Assembly: GCA_013289855.1 (NCBI GenBank)
Contig: JABCZD010000004.1
Coordinates: forward strand, 434,001 to 498,000
From: Acidobacteriota bacterium
GTDB taxonomy: Bacteria > Acidobacteriota > Terriglobia > Acidiferrales > UBA7541
Length of the DNA: 64,000 bases
Reading direction: 5' to 3'
A program made the position numbers and the translations under genes. The notes under the pieces are model-generated. The model ran no database searches, had not been told where the DNA came from, and worked only from the letters and a program-made list of their open reading frames with translations. This document shows positions 1 through 8,878 of this stretch, piece after piece. Positions within the stretch are counted from its first letter, which is position 1; every line of letters begins with the position of its first letter.

Positions 1-1011
1 CTCAACAAATTGCCCCCAGCGATGATTTTCCCAGGCGCGATACGACCACCACCCCGCCAGCAGCACAAGCACGACCCCGGCGAAAACCAGCGCATAAGAC
101 CTCGGATGGCTGCTCTGCTTTTCCTTGTACTGAAATTCCAAACAGCGTGAAAGCTCTTCCGTGGCCCTGGCAAACGGCCCAGTGTCCCCCTGAAACCGCT
201 CCATCTGCGATGCAAAATTTCGATGAATATGTTCCAGCGTCTCCGCCATTCGCAACCGATAATCCGGCGGCGGGATCCCGCGAATCACCGCGGCCAGAAT
301 CGCGTACGGTCCGTCCTCCACCCAAACTTCCATCTCTCCCACATTGATCTTCTGAAGAATCTCGCCCTTCGCGCTGTGAAATGAATCGCGCACGAAATCC
401 TGAATCGCCGAAAGCATTCCGGAAACCAGGCTGGCGTCTTGCATGGCCACTGCGGGAGCGACCGCATGCGCCAGCGGCAACCCGGTTTTCTTGTGAATCA
501 GAAAAACCTGCTCCACGCGAAACACCAGGCTGTGCAGCAGGATAATCTCGGAAAACGAGCGCCCGGTGCGCAGCGCTTCAATCCGCCATTGCACGCCGCG
601 CAGCGACAAACTGTGATCCATAGCTTCATTGAACGAATCGAAAAAGGAACGCAGCGTCTGCAGAATGGACCGCCGAATCGCCGGCCCCATTACCGGGAAC
701 AGCGCGTCCGCCAGCGTCCCGGGATCCTTGCGCACCGATTCGCGCAGCGCCTCCTCCACCGTGGGCCGCAGCGCCTCGCCTAACGCCTCTTCCCCGCCCT
801 CCTGCCTTCGCAAGTGAATGGCTTCGGGAAGCACCGCGCTCAAATCGCTGGTGCGCTGCTCCGCATTTTCCACGCGTTCGCGCAAACGCGCCAAATCCTC
901 TTGCTCGGGCGCAAGAATCAGGTGGCGCAACTCTTCAAAGGAGCCGCCGTTGCCGGACGAAACTTCCTCGTCTGGATCCAGCGGCAAGCGGAAGATTGGC
1001 TCTTCGGGCAT
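1..1011 (-). CDS. OmpA-like coiled-coil membrane protein (3' end cut by window edge)
   Basis: A single open frame of 337 codons runs from an ATG at 1011 off the left edge with no stop, so the C-terminus is missing. The N-terminal part is acidic and rich in Glu/Arg (MPEEPIFRLPLDPDEEV, then helical heptad-like sequence). A middle segment contains VWVEDGPYAILAAVIRG. One hydrophobic segment (ALVFAGVVLVLLAGWW) lies near residue 310-330, just before the edge. The outline (acidic helical N-terminus, middle domain, one membrane span) resembles, from memory, proteins that end in a periplasmic OmpA peptidoglycan-binding domain and are common in cyanobacteria. The OmpA part would lie outside the window, so this is inference. 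It is 60 bp downstream of the coiled-coil gene at 1072-1632 and probably co-transcribed with it. Confidence 0.6.
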   Translation of the reverse strand, partial: MPEEPIFRLPLDPDEEVSSGNGGSFEELRHLILAPEQEDLARLRERVENAEQRTSDLSAVLPEAIHLRRQEGGEEALGEALRPTVEEALRESVRKDPGTLADALFPVMGPAIRRSILQTLRSFFDSFNEAMDHSLSLRGVQWRIEALRTGRSFSEIILLHSLVFRVEQVFLIHKKTGLPLAHAVAPAVAMQDASLVSGMLSAIQDFVRDSFHSAKGEILQKINVGEMEVWVEDGPYAILAAVIRGIPPPDYRLRMAETLEHIHRNFASQMERFQGDTGPFARATEELSRCLEFQYKEKQSSHPRSYALVFAGVVLVLLAGWWSYRAWENHRWGQFVE

Positions 1012-1071
1012 AGGCAAGTTAGCGTCGCCTCGCGTCTAGGGCCGTGCGGTGGGGGGTCGCACGATCAGGGT

Positions 1072-1632
1072 CTATTTCTCCGGCAGCTCGAGCTCGCCCT
1101 TGAGGCGCAGCCCCAGCTCGCTGAACATGTCGCCCAGCGTTTCGCGATCCGTCTTTTCGTGGCGCAGCGTTTCCACTTCGCGTTCTAACGCCGCTTCCAT
1201 TTCCGTTTGTGCTTTGCGAATCTCGTTCGCGAGCGATTTGGATTGATCGAGGATGCGCGAACGCAAGTCGCCCTGCGCGCTGGAAAGCTGTTCTTCCAGT
1301 TGCGAGAGTTTCTTCTCCAGGTTCTTGGCGTTATCCCGCGTCTCGCGCGTCAGTTCCTTTAAGGCATCGGCGCGCTCGGTTTTCTCTGTCTTGAGGCGCT
1401 GGCCCAGGGCCTCGATCTCTTGCTGCACAAACGATTCCAGCGAATCAAAGCGTTTCTTCAGGTCGTCGCGCAAAGCATCCGAAGCTTTGGCGAGGCGCTC
1501 TTCGAGGCGCACAAAGCGCTTCTCGTAGTCGCGCATCTGCGAACCAAACAAAATATCGCGAATCTTATCTACGTTCTGCCCTTCACGCACTTCGCCGTTG
1601 GCTACGTTTTTCTCTTCGCTATTGGCTGCCAT
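1072..1632 (-). CDS. Coiled-coil protein paired with the OmpA-like protein
   Basis: Encodes about 186 residues, almost entirely charged helix: after a short polar N-terminus come VDKIRDILFGSQMRDYEKRF and long Glu/Lys/Arg/Leu heptads up to the C-terminus (LGLRLKGELELPEK). No signal peptide or membrane span is seen, so it is probably cytoplasmic. The start at 1632 is preferred because GGAG lies 4 bases upstream; a longer frame would begin at 1677. It precedes the membrane protein at 1-1011 in the same direction with a 60-bp gap, which suggests the two act together, perhaps linking a cytoplasmic coiled coil to an envelope anchor. No enzymatic motif is visible and the function is unknown. Confidence 0.65.
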   Translation of the reverse strand: MAANSEEKNVANGEVREGQNVDKIRDILFGSQMRDYEKRFVRLEERLAKASDALRDDLKKRFDSLESFVQQEIEALGQRLKTEKTERADALKELTRETRDNAKNLEKKLSQLEEQLSSAQGDLRSRILDQSKSLANEIRKAQTEMEAALEREVETLRHEKTDRETLGDMFSELGLRLKGELELPEK

Positions 1633-1862
1633 GTTACTCCGACCTCTCTTTGTCGCTCGTACCCGCTTCCGAGGCATGCGGGCACACTACTACGTTTACA
1701 CCACCGCTTCAAGCGTCGGAACTAGCAGGAGCCTTGAGAAATGATCCCAGTCTTGCGGGGCCGGAGTCTCCGGGTCGCAACGATAACTCTGCCGTTGCAC
1801 GCTTGGTTTCGCGGCACAGCCAATCCTGGCTGTGCGCCTTGCCACCCTATACTTCAGACTTC

Positions 1863-3458
1863 TTATCCTGGGCCGACCGACCCCACCCCATCCCGAAATC
1901 GCGCCAGAACCTCCAGAATTTCCTGCCCATACAACTCGATCTTGCGCTCGCCTATCCCCGGAATTCCCCGAAGTTGCGCCAGCGTCCGCGGCTGCTTCAC
2001 GCACAACGCGTCGAGCGTAGTGTCATGCATCACGATAAACGCAGCGGTGTTCTGCCGCTTGGCCACTTCACGCCGCCATTGCCGGAAGTGATCGCGAATC
2101 GCCGCAGCAAAGCCGCCGCTCAAGTCCACAGGGGCATTTTGCGCGGGCACTGCCCGCAGCTGCGGTTCTTCCCGTTGCGGCTTGCGGCGTTCGCTTTTAA
2201 TTTTTTGCGCGAACCAGCTCGGCATCCCCAGGCACACGTCGCATGCCCCGCACGACTGCCACGTTTTGCTCTCTCCAAAATGCCGGCAAATCAGTTTGTG
2301 CCGGCACTCTTCCTTTTCCACAAAATCGATAATCTCGTGATACCGCTCCCAGGCCCGCTGCTTCTCCTTGGGGTCCTCGATAGCGCCCGCGAAATACGCC
2401 AGCAATCCGGCGTCCCGCCGCTGCCACAGCAGCAAACATTCCGAAGCTAGCCCATCGCGCCCCGCTCGCCCCGCTTCCTGGTAATACTGTTCAATCGATT
2501 TTGGCAACGCCAGATGAATCACGGCGCGCACCGCCGCCTTGTTGATTCCCAAGCCAAAGGCATTCGTCCCCACGAGCACCGGTACTTCATCCGACGTCCA
2601 GCGCTCCTGATTCGTCCGCCGCGACGCGGCGTCCATCTGCCCGTGATACGCCAGCGCCTCGATTCCCTCTTCCTCCAGCATCGCCACAGTTTGCCCCACC
2701 CGCTTGATCGTGGACGCGTAAATAATTACCGTGCTGCCCTCGTATTTCGCCAGCGCCTTCAGCAGCAGCGCGCGCTGCTCCGCAGGTTTGCACTCCTTAA
2801 CGATGTAATGCAGGTTCGGCCGGTGAAAGCTGGCGATGTATTTATCCGGCTCGCGCAATTGCAGCTGCTCGATAATGTCGTGCCGCACGCGCTTCGTGGC
2901 ACTGGCCGTAAACGCCGCAATCGGCGCCTTCGCAAAATGTTTCCGCAACGCGCTCATCTGCCGGTACTCCGGCCGAAACTCGTGCCCCCACTCGGAAATG
3001 CAGTGCGCCTCGTCAATCGCAAAAAAAGAAATGGGAATGCTGCCGAGCCAATCGAGCGTGTCTTGCCGCGCCAATCGCTCCGGCGACAAATAAAGCAGCC
3101 GGTACGCTCCGCCACGCGCCGACTTAATAATCGTGGCTTGCTCGCCGCCGCTTAGCGAACTATTCAGAAACGCCGAGGGAATTCCCATCAAGGAAAGCTG
3201 TGCCACCTGATCCTGCATCAGCGCAATCAAAGGGGAAATAATCACCGCCGTGCCTCGCGCAAGCAGCGCCGCCGGCAACTGGTAGCACAGCGACTTGCCT
3301 CCGCCGGTGGGCATGATCACGCAAGTGTCCCGCCCATCCAGCAAACTACGCACAATCTGTTCCTGCCGCGGCCGAAACGCGTCATAACCCCAATAACGCT
3401 TCAGCGCGCTCATTACCTCATCCGTCGAGACTATCTTAGGCGCCTGAACCGATTCCAT
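1863..3458 (-). CDS. recQ: RecQ-family ATP-dependent DNA helicase, short form
   Basis: A 3'-5' superfamily-2 DNA helicase of recombination and replication repair. Visible elements in order: N-terminal FRPRQEQIV motif 0; Walker A MPTGGGKSLCYQLP; DEAH box in FAIDEAHCISEWGHEFRPEY; helicase C-terminal motifs including IIYAST and QEAGRAGRDG; a zinc-binding cluster (ECRHKLICRHFGE ... CGACDVC). After about 45 polar residues comes an HRDC domain (TLDALCVKQPRTLAQLRGIPG). At 531 residues it is shorter than the usual ~600 because the winged-helix part of the RQC region seems to be missing between the zinc cluster and HRDC. It lies downstream of the KAP NTPase gene (58-bp gap) in the same direction. Confidence 0.93.
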   Translation of the reverse strand: MESVQAPKIVSTDEVMSALKRYWGYDAFRPRQEQIVRSLLDGRDTCVIMPTGGGKSLCYQLPAALLARGTAVIISPLIALMQDQVAQLSLMGIPSAFLNSSLSGGEQATIIKSARGGAYRLLYLSPERLARQDTLDWLGSIPISFFAIDEAHCISEWGHEFRPEYRQMSALRKHFAKAPIAAFTASATKRVRHDIIEQLQLREPDKYIASFHRPNLHYIVKECKPAEQRALLLKALAKYEGSTVIIYASTIKRVGQTVAMLEEEGIEALAYHGQMDAASRRTNQERWTSDEVPVLVGTNAFGLGINKAAVRAVIHLALPKSIEQYYQEAGRAGRDGLASECLLLWQRRDAGLLAYFAGAIEDPKEKQRAWERYHEIIDFVEKEECRHKLICRHFGESKTWQSCGACDVCLGMPSWFAQKIKSERRKPQREEPQLRAVPAQNAPVDLSGGFAAAIRDHFRQWRREVAKRQNTAAFIVMHDTTLDALCVKQPRTLAQLRGIPGIGERKIELYGQEILEVLARFRDGVGSVGPG

Positions 3459-3516
3459 CTCTTGAGTATAGTTCGTCCTCCACGCTCCGCAGCGAGCACA
3501 GAAAAATTAACCGTCC

Positions 3517-5733
3517 TTACGCGGTCTCAGTTTTCCATTCCGAGGAGCGCGCATCCAGCTCCTTGGTGAGAGGAAGCATCTCTTCTGGAACGCCGATTTC
3601 CACAAGGGTTCGCCGATCACGCAGGAACGCGATCTGCATCCGATACTGGATCGGGCGAGACGTGACCGCATTCCACAAAGATTGTGCAAACGAGTGATCT
3701 GATAAAATCAATTCGACGTCCTGCTTGGCAATGAAGTCAACCTTCCTCTCCAACCCACCGATCAGAAGACCAAAGAAATCGCCCACATTTTCGTACAACA
3801 CAGAATCATTGGCGCTACCTTCGATCAGTTCGAGCAACTCGGTGCGTAACGACGAATTCCAGACACTTGAATTGGGATTGAACAGGCAATATTTCACTCC
3901 TGGAAAGCGACCCTGTTCCTGGAGAAGCCTTATGCCCCCCTCCCGCCTCAGAAACGCAATGGCTTCCTTTGCAGCTTTAAAAGAAACTACACTCAGGCAT
4001 TTTTCCCGCAAGGCTTTCCGTTCCACAAAGCCCTCACCAAGCTCTGGGAACGAATGCTGAGGAGCGAGATATTGCAGAAGCTCTGTAGACATTTGTTCAG
4101 ACGCCGAACCGACAATCCTTAGCAGACACGTCTCTTCCTTATCCCGCATTTCTTTATCACTGGCATTCTTGCGAAATCCAATCCAAGATGAACATTGACC
4201 ATACAGTTTATTGAATCGCTCAGCCGACAGCTTTCCTAAATCCAGGAGGTTCTGCTCCATGAGTTGCAACAAGAACGTAGCCTCCTTGATGGAAGAATCG
4301 AGATGTTCGACAAGCTTTTCATCCGCAGCCTGCATGAGGCATTCGTTCCTCCTCATCACCATCGTCTCAAAAAGTTCTGTTTCGACATCCGCAGCACTCG
4401 CGCCAACGTTTGCGGCATGTTCCTCGATCCAACGAGTCATAACGCCAGCCTCGCGGTCTCTAGCCCAAGTGGCGTAGAAGGAGCGAAATTCTCGCCATGT
4501 AACTGCGTGCGGACGATAAGCTAGCTCACAGGCATAAGGAAACTTAGAAGTCGCTCGCGAACGAATGGCTTCGATGAGCAGTACCAGTCTCTTTTTCGTT
4601 ACCGAATCGGTGATGCCCGCCTCCTCGATAACAGCGATCAGAGATTTGTTCTTCTCCTCGTCGTTGGATTTCCATCCGCGTCCCGATCTTTCATTCGTGA
4701 GTTTATATAGAACCCCAACCTGCGCATCTAGCGTGTTGTCTCTTAGTAGAGTCTCAAAAAACGAGTAGGACTCAAGGCGAAGCATCTGAGCCAGCCACAT
4801 ATCAACCCAATTGAGTTCGTCCGCGTCGTGCCGTTTCACTTGGAATCTAAGTGCCGCCATACTCCTGATGAGTGATTTAACTTTTCTAGGGTTATTCGGA
4901 AGGAGATCAAGAATCTCGGACACGGAGGCCACCGGGACGAAGTCGCAATATTTAGTAATTGCTCGAGCAACCAAACGCTCTTTTTGTACTTCGGTGATCG
5001 GGGAAAGGTGGAATCGGAAGTCTAATATCTTTTCGAGAAAGACGGTCCCACTCTTCCAGGCAGGATTGCTCTCCGCCAGGGCCCCTGCTACGATCTCGTC
5101 GTCAAACGCCAGCAAAAATGTGAATCCGGGGAGATCGAGTAATTCTCTTAACGACAGCAATAATTGGGGTAGCAGCTCTGGGGCACAACGATCCAGATCG
5201 TCGATCAAGACAACTAGGCGGCGGTCCTTCAATTTCGCGCGAATCGCCAAGACCTGAGGACCGTCGTACTTGAGCCACTGTGATACCGCGCCGAATGCAA
5301 TGTTATAGAGCTTCTCTTTCCCGAAAAACGCTGCGGCCCCCTCCGCGACTCTGGTTACACCTATCTCCTGCAGGAATTCGCTCGATTCTTTGACCGTCTT
5401 TTTTAGGAATCCCTCGCAGGGTATATCCGCGGCCGACAAGGCCTCGACCAGAAGACTACCGAAATCTTGCCAAAGATTGTCCCACCCCTGAACCGCCCAT
5501 GGGCTGAAGGTGAAAACGATATTCCCCTTCGCCTTGAGCATGTCCTCCGCGAATCGGAGAACCGTTGTCTTGCCCTCTCCCCATTTTCCGAAAATACCTA
5601 TCCGAACCGACCACTCCGGCGAAGTAGTCGAGACGACCTCCACAACGTCTCGCGCGAAACGCCAGCGGTCGAGATCATCCTCTTGGCGGTCGCGTTGAGC
5701 CGCATCGAACCCACCTGGAGCCTTGGCACCCAT
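3517..5733 (-). CDS. KAP-family P-loop NTPase
   Basis: A 738-residue protein with a P-loop (GKWGEGKTT, residues 49-57) and a Walker B with the KAP-type acidic motif (VVLIDDLDRC, about residues 174-183), followed by the helical part typical of STAND/KAP NTPases. KAP proteins are often membrane-linked and several belong to phage-exclusion or toxin-like systems; no clear transmembrane pair is visible here between the Walker motifs. The C-terminal ~350 residues are helical, charged and unrecognised. AGGAG lies 6 bases before the ATG at 5733. Its base composition is visibly more AT-rich than recQ and its other neighbours, which is consistent with acquisition by transfer. No partner effector gene is seen beside it. 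Confidence 0.8.
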   Translation of the reverse strand: MGAKAPGGFDAAQRDRQEDDLDRWRFARDVVEVVSTTSPEWSVRIGIFGKWGEGKTTVLRFAEDMLKAKGNIVFTFSPWAVQGWDNLWQDFGSLLVEALSAADIPCEGFLKKTVKESSEFLQEIGVTRVAEGAAAFFGKEKLYNIAFGAVSQWLKYDGPQVLAIRAKLKDRRLVVLIDDLDRCAPELLPQLLLSLRELLDLPGFTFLLAFDDEIVAGALAESNPAWKSGTVFLEKILDFRFHLSPITEVQKERLVARAITKYCDFVPVASVSEILDLLPNNPRKVKSLIRSMAALRFQVKRHDADELNWVDMWLAQMLRLESYSFFETLLRDNTLDAQVGVLYKLTNERSGRGWKSNDEEKNKSLIAVIEEAGITDSVTKKRLVLLIEAIRSRATSKFPYACELAYRPHAVTWREFRSFYATWARDREAGVMTRWIEEHAANVGASAADVETELFETMVMRRNECLMQAADEKLVEHLDSSIKEATFLLQLMEQNLLDLGKLSAERFNKLYGQCSSWIGFRKNASDKEMRDKEETCLLRIVGSASEQMSTELLQYLAPQHSFPELGEGFVERKALREKCLSVVSFKAAKEAIAFLRREGGIRLLQEQGRFPGVKYCLFNPNSSVWNSSLRTELLELIEGSANDSVLYENVGDFFGLLIGGLERKVDFIAKQDVELILSDHSFAQSLWNAVTSRPIQYRMQIAFLRDRRTLVEIGVPEEMLPLTKELDARSSEWKTETA

Positions 5734-5758
5734 ATTTACTCCTGGCAGCGGATCCCGC

Positions 5759-6532
5759 CTACCGCCAGCTCCGCACGAAAAAATAAATCGTCATCGACGT
5801 CCCTACCGCAATCACCAACCCGCGGATCCACGCCTGCGGCAATCTCTGTGCGTAGTGCGCACTCGCGTAGCCGCCCAGCGTCGCCCCCACCGTCATCACC
5901 ATCGCCTGCGGCCAGACAATCGCCCCGAGCGCGATAAACATCACCGCCGCCACGCCATTAATCACCGCGCCCAGCAACACCTTCAGCGCGTTCATTTCGT
6001 GAATGTCCGTCATCCCCATCGCGGCGAACATCGCCAAATTCATAATTCCGATCCCACCGCCAAAATAGCCGCCGTACACCGACACCACCAACTCAAAAAT
6101 CGAAGCTCCCACCACCGCCTTGTCGCTGGCATCGTGCCCAATCCCCGCCGAAATCTTCCCGGTCAAATGCTTGCCAAATGCGAACAGCAGCGTCGCCGCC
6201 AGCATCAGCCACGGCAACACGTGCAAAAACGTCTGCGCTGGCGTCTTGATCAGCAAGAGCGCCCCGGCAATCCCGCCCACTACGCTGGTGACAATCAGCG
6301 GCACCATCACCCGCCGCGAAATTTTTAATCGCTTGCGATACGCCCCGCCGCTGGCCGTCGTCCCAATCCACAACGCCAGCGTATTAGTAGCGTTCGCCGG
6401 CACCGGCGCCACCCCGGTGAACAGCAGCGCGGGAAACGCCACAAAACTCCCGCCCCCGGCCACGGCATTAATCCCCCCGCCGACCGCCGCCGCAAAAAAT
6501 AGAAAAATAGCCTGTTGTAAGCTCAAGCACAA
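5759..6532 (-). CDS. TauE/SafE (TSUP) family membrane transporter
   Basis: A 257-residue, very hydrophobic protein with about eight membrane spans. The duplicated glycine-rich motif of the TSUP family is seen at the N-terminus (VGGGINAVAGGGSFVAFPAL) and in the second half (VYGGYFGGGIGIMNLA). Family members export sulfite, sulfoacetate or other organosulfur anions; the substrate cannot be told from sequence. The frame opens with TTG codons only (6532 or a few codons later), so the start is uncertain. It is 25 bp upstream of the KAP NTPase gene on the same strand. Confidence 0.85.
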   Translation of the reverse strand: MCLSLQQAIFLFFAAAVGGGINAVAGGGSFVAFPALLFTGVAPVPANATNTLALWIGTTASGGAYRKRLKISRRVMVPLIVTSVVGGIAGALLLIKTPAQTFLHVLPWLMLAATLLFAFGKHLTGKISAGIGHDASDKAVVGASIFELVVSVYGGYFGGGIGIMNLAMFAAMGMTDIHEMNALKVLLGAVINGVAAVMFIALGAIVWPQAMVMTVGATLGGYASAHYAQRLPQAWIRGLVIAVGTSMTIYFFVRSWR

Positions 6533-6627
6533 TTTGTATCACGACTCGCGCTCACCCGTAACATCCCCTATAACCGCCCTGCTCTCAGCCACATCCAAAC
6601 AATTTCAGCGACTATCTCATAATTGTC

Positions 6628-6656
6628 TTGACAATAATGCTACCCAATGCTATCTT
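6628..6656 (+). promoter_or_regulatory. Predicted sigma70-type promoter
   Basis: A perfect -35 hexamer TTGACA (6628-6633), a 17-base spacer and a -10-like TATCTT (6651-6656) on the plus strand. Transcription would start near 6663 and run toward the MHS transporter gene at 7157. It stands out because this genome rarely shows such a canonical -35. Confidence 0.5.
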
Positions 6657-6776
6657 TAAGTCGGTTAGAAGTGCGCCTACCCGCTTCGCAACACCCTGCG
6701 ACAATCCATAAGCCCCGAGCCCCTAATGATCATGCCAGATTGCTTAACTGGTTAGTCGAGAGCGCGTCTAACACCA

Positions 6777-6844
6777 TTAGAATGAGCACTTGCAAACCGT
6801 ATCAAAACAAAAGACTTTAATTTCACTAGAATGAACACTTACAA
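6777..6844 (+). repeat. Imperfect 20-bp direct repeat, possible operator
   Basis: TTAGAATGAGCACTTGCAAA at 6777-6796 recurs as CTAGAATGAACACTTACAAA at 6825-6844 (about 17 of 20 identical). The centres are 48 bp apart, between a predicted promoter (6628) and the transporter gene (7157). The arrangement would suit a regulator binding two sites, but no palindrome is obvious in either copy. Confidence 0.4.
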
Positions 6845-7156
6845 AAAAAGCCCATTGGTGTACCCCTTCACCGGATCGTCCACGTTACCGCGCCATTGCC
6901 TCCAAGCTTCAAGCCAGCGCAAATGTCGCGATTTCCCTGCTATTGACTTTGCTCCACTCTCCATATATGAACGGAGCGCTTTAACGCCCCATTCATCATT
7001 CAGTAGTATCGTCCGGCGACCCTGACCAACCGCCGGTCGAGAACGGACCAGGTACGTTCTCCACGCCCCACCGAACGCCCGCCGTAACACGGTGCTATCG
7101 GTGGTGCCCAGACAGGCGCGCATCCCAGTTCGTTCAACCGTCTCTCAGGAGGAAGC

Positions 7157-8614
7157 ATGGCCAGCAGGACCAGCGCAATGGCAGCAGGCACGTCCACCGA
7201 GTACAGCATCCCGAAAGTAATCTTCGCCTCCTCGGTGGGCACCATGATCGAGTGGTACGACTTTTACATTTTCGGCAGTTTGGCGGCGGTCCTCTCGCTC
7301 AAATTCTATCCACCCGGCAACGATACCTTCGCCTATATCGCCTACCTGGCTACCTTCGCTGTTGGTTTCCTCGTGCGCCCCTTCGGCGCGCTGTTCTTCG
7401 GGCAGATCGGCGATCGCGTCGGCCGCAAGTACGCCTTCCTGGTCACGCTGATGATTATGGGCGGCGCCACTGCCGTGATCGGTCTGTTGCCCACGTATAA
7501 AACGGCTGGCTGGTTCGCGCCCATCATCCTGATCTTCATCCGCGTCCTACAGGGCCTGGCGCTGGGCGGCGAGTACGGCGGCGCCGCGGTCTACGTCGCG
7601 GAACACGTCCCGGACAACAAGCGCGGCTTCTACACCAGTTTCATTCAAATCACCGCTACGCTTGGCCTGTTCGTCTCGCTAATCGTGATTCTGCTCACGC
7701 AGCAATCGATGTCCAAAGACGATTTCTCCAATTGGGGCTGGCGCATTCCGTTCCTGGCCTCGATCATTCTCGTCAGCATTTCGCTCTACATCCGGTTGAA
7801 GATGAAGGAATCGCCCATCTTTACGGAGATCAAATCCGCAGGAATGACTTCCGCGCAGCCGCTGAAGGAAGCTTTCACCAAGTGGGTGAATCTGAAACGC
7901 GTCTTGATTTCTCTTTTCGGCGCCACCGCGGGCCAAGGCGTGATCTGGTATACCGGTCAGTTCTACGCGCTGTTCTACATTCAAACCATTCTCAAAGTTC
8001 CTACGAAGACCGCAAACATCATAGTGGCCATCGCGCTACTCTGCGCCATGCCATTCTTCACCGTATTTGGCGCGCTCTCTGACAGGATTGGCCGAAAATG
8101 GTTGATGATGGCCGCCTGCCTGCTCGCAGTGGTTTCCTACTTCCCGATCTATCACGCCATGCAGCAAGCCGCCGGCAACAACGTGGTTAGCGTAAAGTCC
8201 GCAAGAAATAAAGTGACCGGCGCCATCAGCTTGACGGCGTTGACCACGGACGCCACCGGCGCCCAGGTGCCCGCACCGGAAGCTGCCGGCGTCAATGAAC
8301 CGATGATGATTGGCCTGGTTTTCCTTCAGGTAATTCTCGTGACCATGATTTATGGACCGATCGCCGCGTATCTAGTCGAAGCTTTCCCGGCAAAAATAAG
8401 ATACACGTCGCTGTCGCTTCCCTATCACATCGGCAACGGAGTCTTCGGCGGATTATTACCGCTCATTGGACTTTCCTTATGTGCGCGCAACGGAAATATC
8501 TATGCCGGCCTGTACTATCCGATGATCGTCGCGGGCATCACTTTTGTGGTCGGCAGCCTGCTGCTACGCGAAACTCACGGCGTCAAAATCTGGAACGAAG
8601 TCGAAGGCAAATAA
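7157..8614 (+). CDS. MHS-family (metabolite:H+ symporter) MFS transporter
   Basis: A 485-residue major facilitator with 12 predicted spans. The hallmark of the MHS branch (ProP, ShiA, KgtP-like) is clear near the N-terminus: GTMIEWYDFYIFG, followed by GFLVRPFGALFFGQIGDRVG and the loop GRKYAF. A long polar loop (about residues 345-380) sits in the second half, where compact MHS proteins have little. AGGAGG lies just before the ATG at 7157. The next gene in the same direction is acetyl-CoA synthetase, which suggests uptake of acetate, propionate or another short carboxylate, but this is context only. Confidence 0.88.
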   Translation: MASRTSAMAAGTSTEYSIPKVIFASSVGTMIEWYDFYIFGSLAAVLSLKFYPPGNDTFAYIAYLATFAVGFLVRPFGALFFGQIGDRVGRKYAFLVTLMIMGGATAVIGLLPTYKTAGWFAPIILIFIRVLQGLALGGEYGGAAVYVAEHVPDNKRGFYTSFIQITATLGLFVSLIVILLTQQSMSKDDFSNWGWRIPFLASIILVSISLYIRLKMKESPIFTEIKSAGMTSAQPLKEAFTKWVNLKRVLISLFGATAGQGVIWYTGQFYALFYIQTILKVPTKTANIIVAIALLCAMPFFTVFGALSDRIGRKWLMMAACLLAVVSYFPIYHAMQQAAGNNVVSVKSARNKVTGAISLTALTTDATGAQVPAPEAAGVNEPMMIGLVFLQVILVTMIYGPIAAYLVEAFPAKIRYTSLSLPYHIGNGVFGGLLPLIGLSLCARNGNIYAGLYYPMIVAGITFVVGSLLLRETHGVKIWNEVEGK

Positions 8615-8623
8615 GCCTTGTGG

Positions 8624-8714
8624 GTCGTGGCTTTAGCCACGACGTAAACGCCGCAATGAGAGACCGGCTTTAGCCGCTGAAGTTCTGAATCGCATTTTGC
8701 GCTCTGATTCAGAA
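8624..8714 (+). repeat. Composite intergenic hairpin element (three inverted repeats)
   Basis: GTCGTGGCTTTAGCCACGAC at 8624-8643 is a 9-bp perfect hairpin; CGGCTTTAGCCG at 8665-8676 is a second; TTCTGAATC at 8683-8691 pairs with GATTCAGAA at 8706-8714. The first two, in the same order and with similar spacing, recur in inverse orientation at 61312-61370 between secY and rplO. The third may end the transporter transcript. Confidence 0.75.
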
Positions 8715-8878
8715 TTCTTCCGCCTTTGTCTCTGGATTGACGAAGCCACTTTCTCAGTAGCATCATCTTCTTGCTGACGATTCTTGCGCGCGCGGGCAGG
8801 TATCCGCCGCGCGGCGCAGCAAAGCACCGCCAAGCATCGCAACGTGCTTCAGTCGATCACAGAATCGGGAGCCTCTCC

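Larger units (their letters stand above)
6533..7156. other. 624-bp gene-free region between TSUP and MHS transporter genes
   Basis: No convincing reading frame. The part from 6533 to 6850 is distinctly AT-rich for this genome. It holds a good sigma70-type promoter reading right at 6628-6656 and an imperfect 20-bp direct repeat (6777-6796 and 6825-6844, 48 bp apart). The remainder to the MHS transporter start at 7157 shows no clear hairpin or gene. A transcript from 6628 would have a leader of about 500 nt. Confidence 0.5.

Noticed and set aside
1650..2450. A 266-codon plus-strand frame opposite recQ
   Set aside because: Antisense shadow of the RecQ C-terminal part; Pro/Arg/His-rich without motifs.
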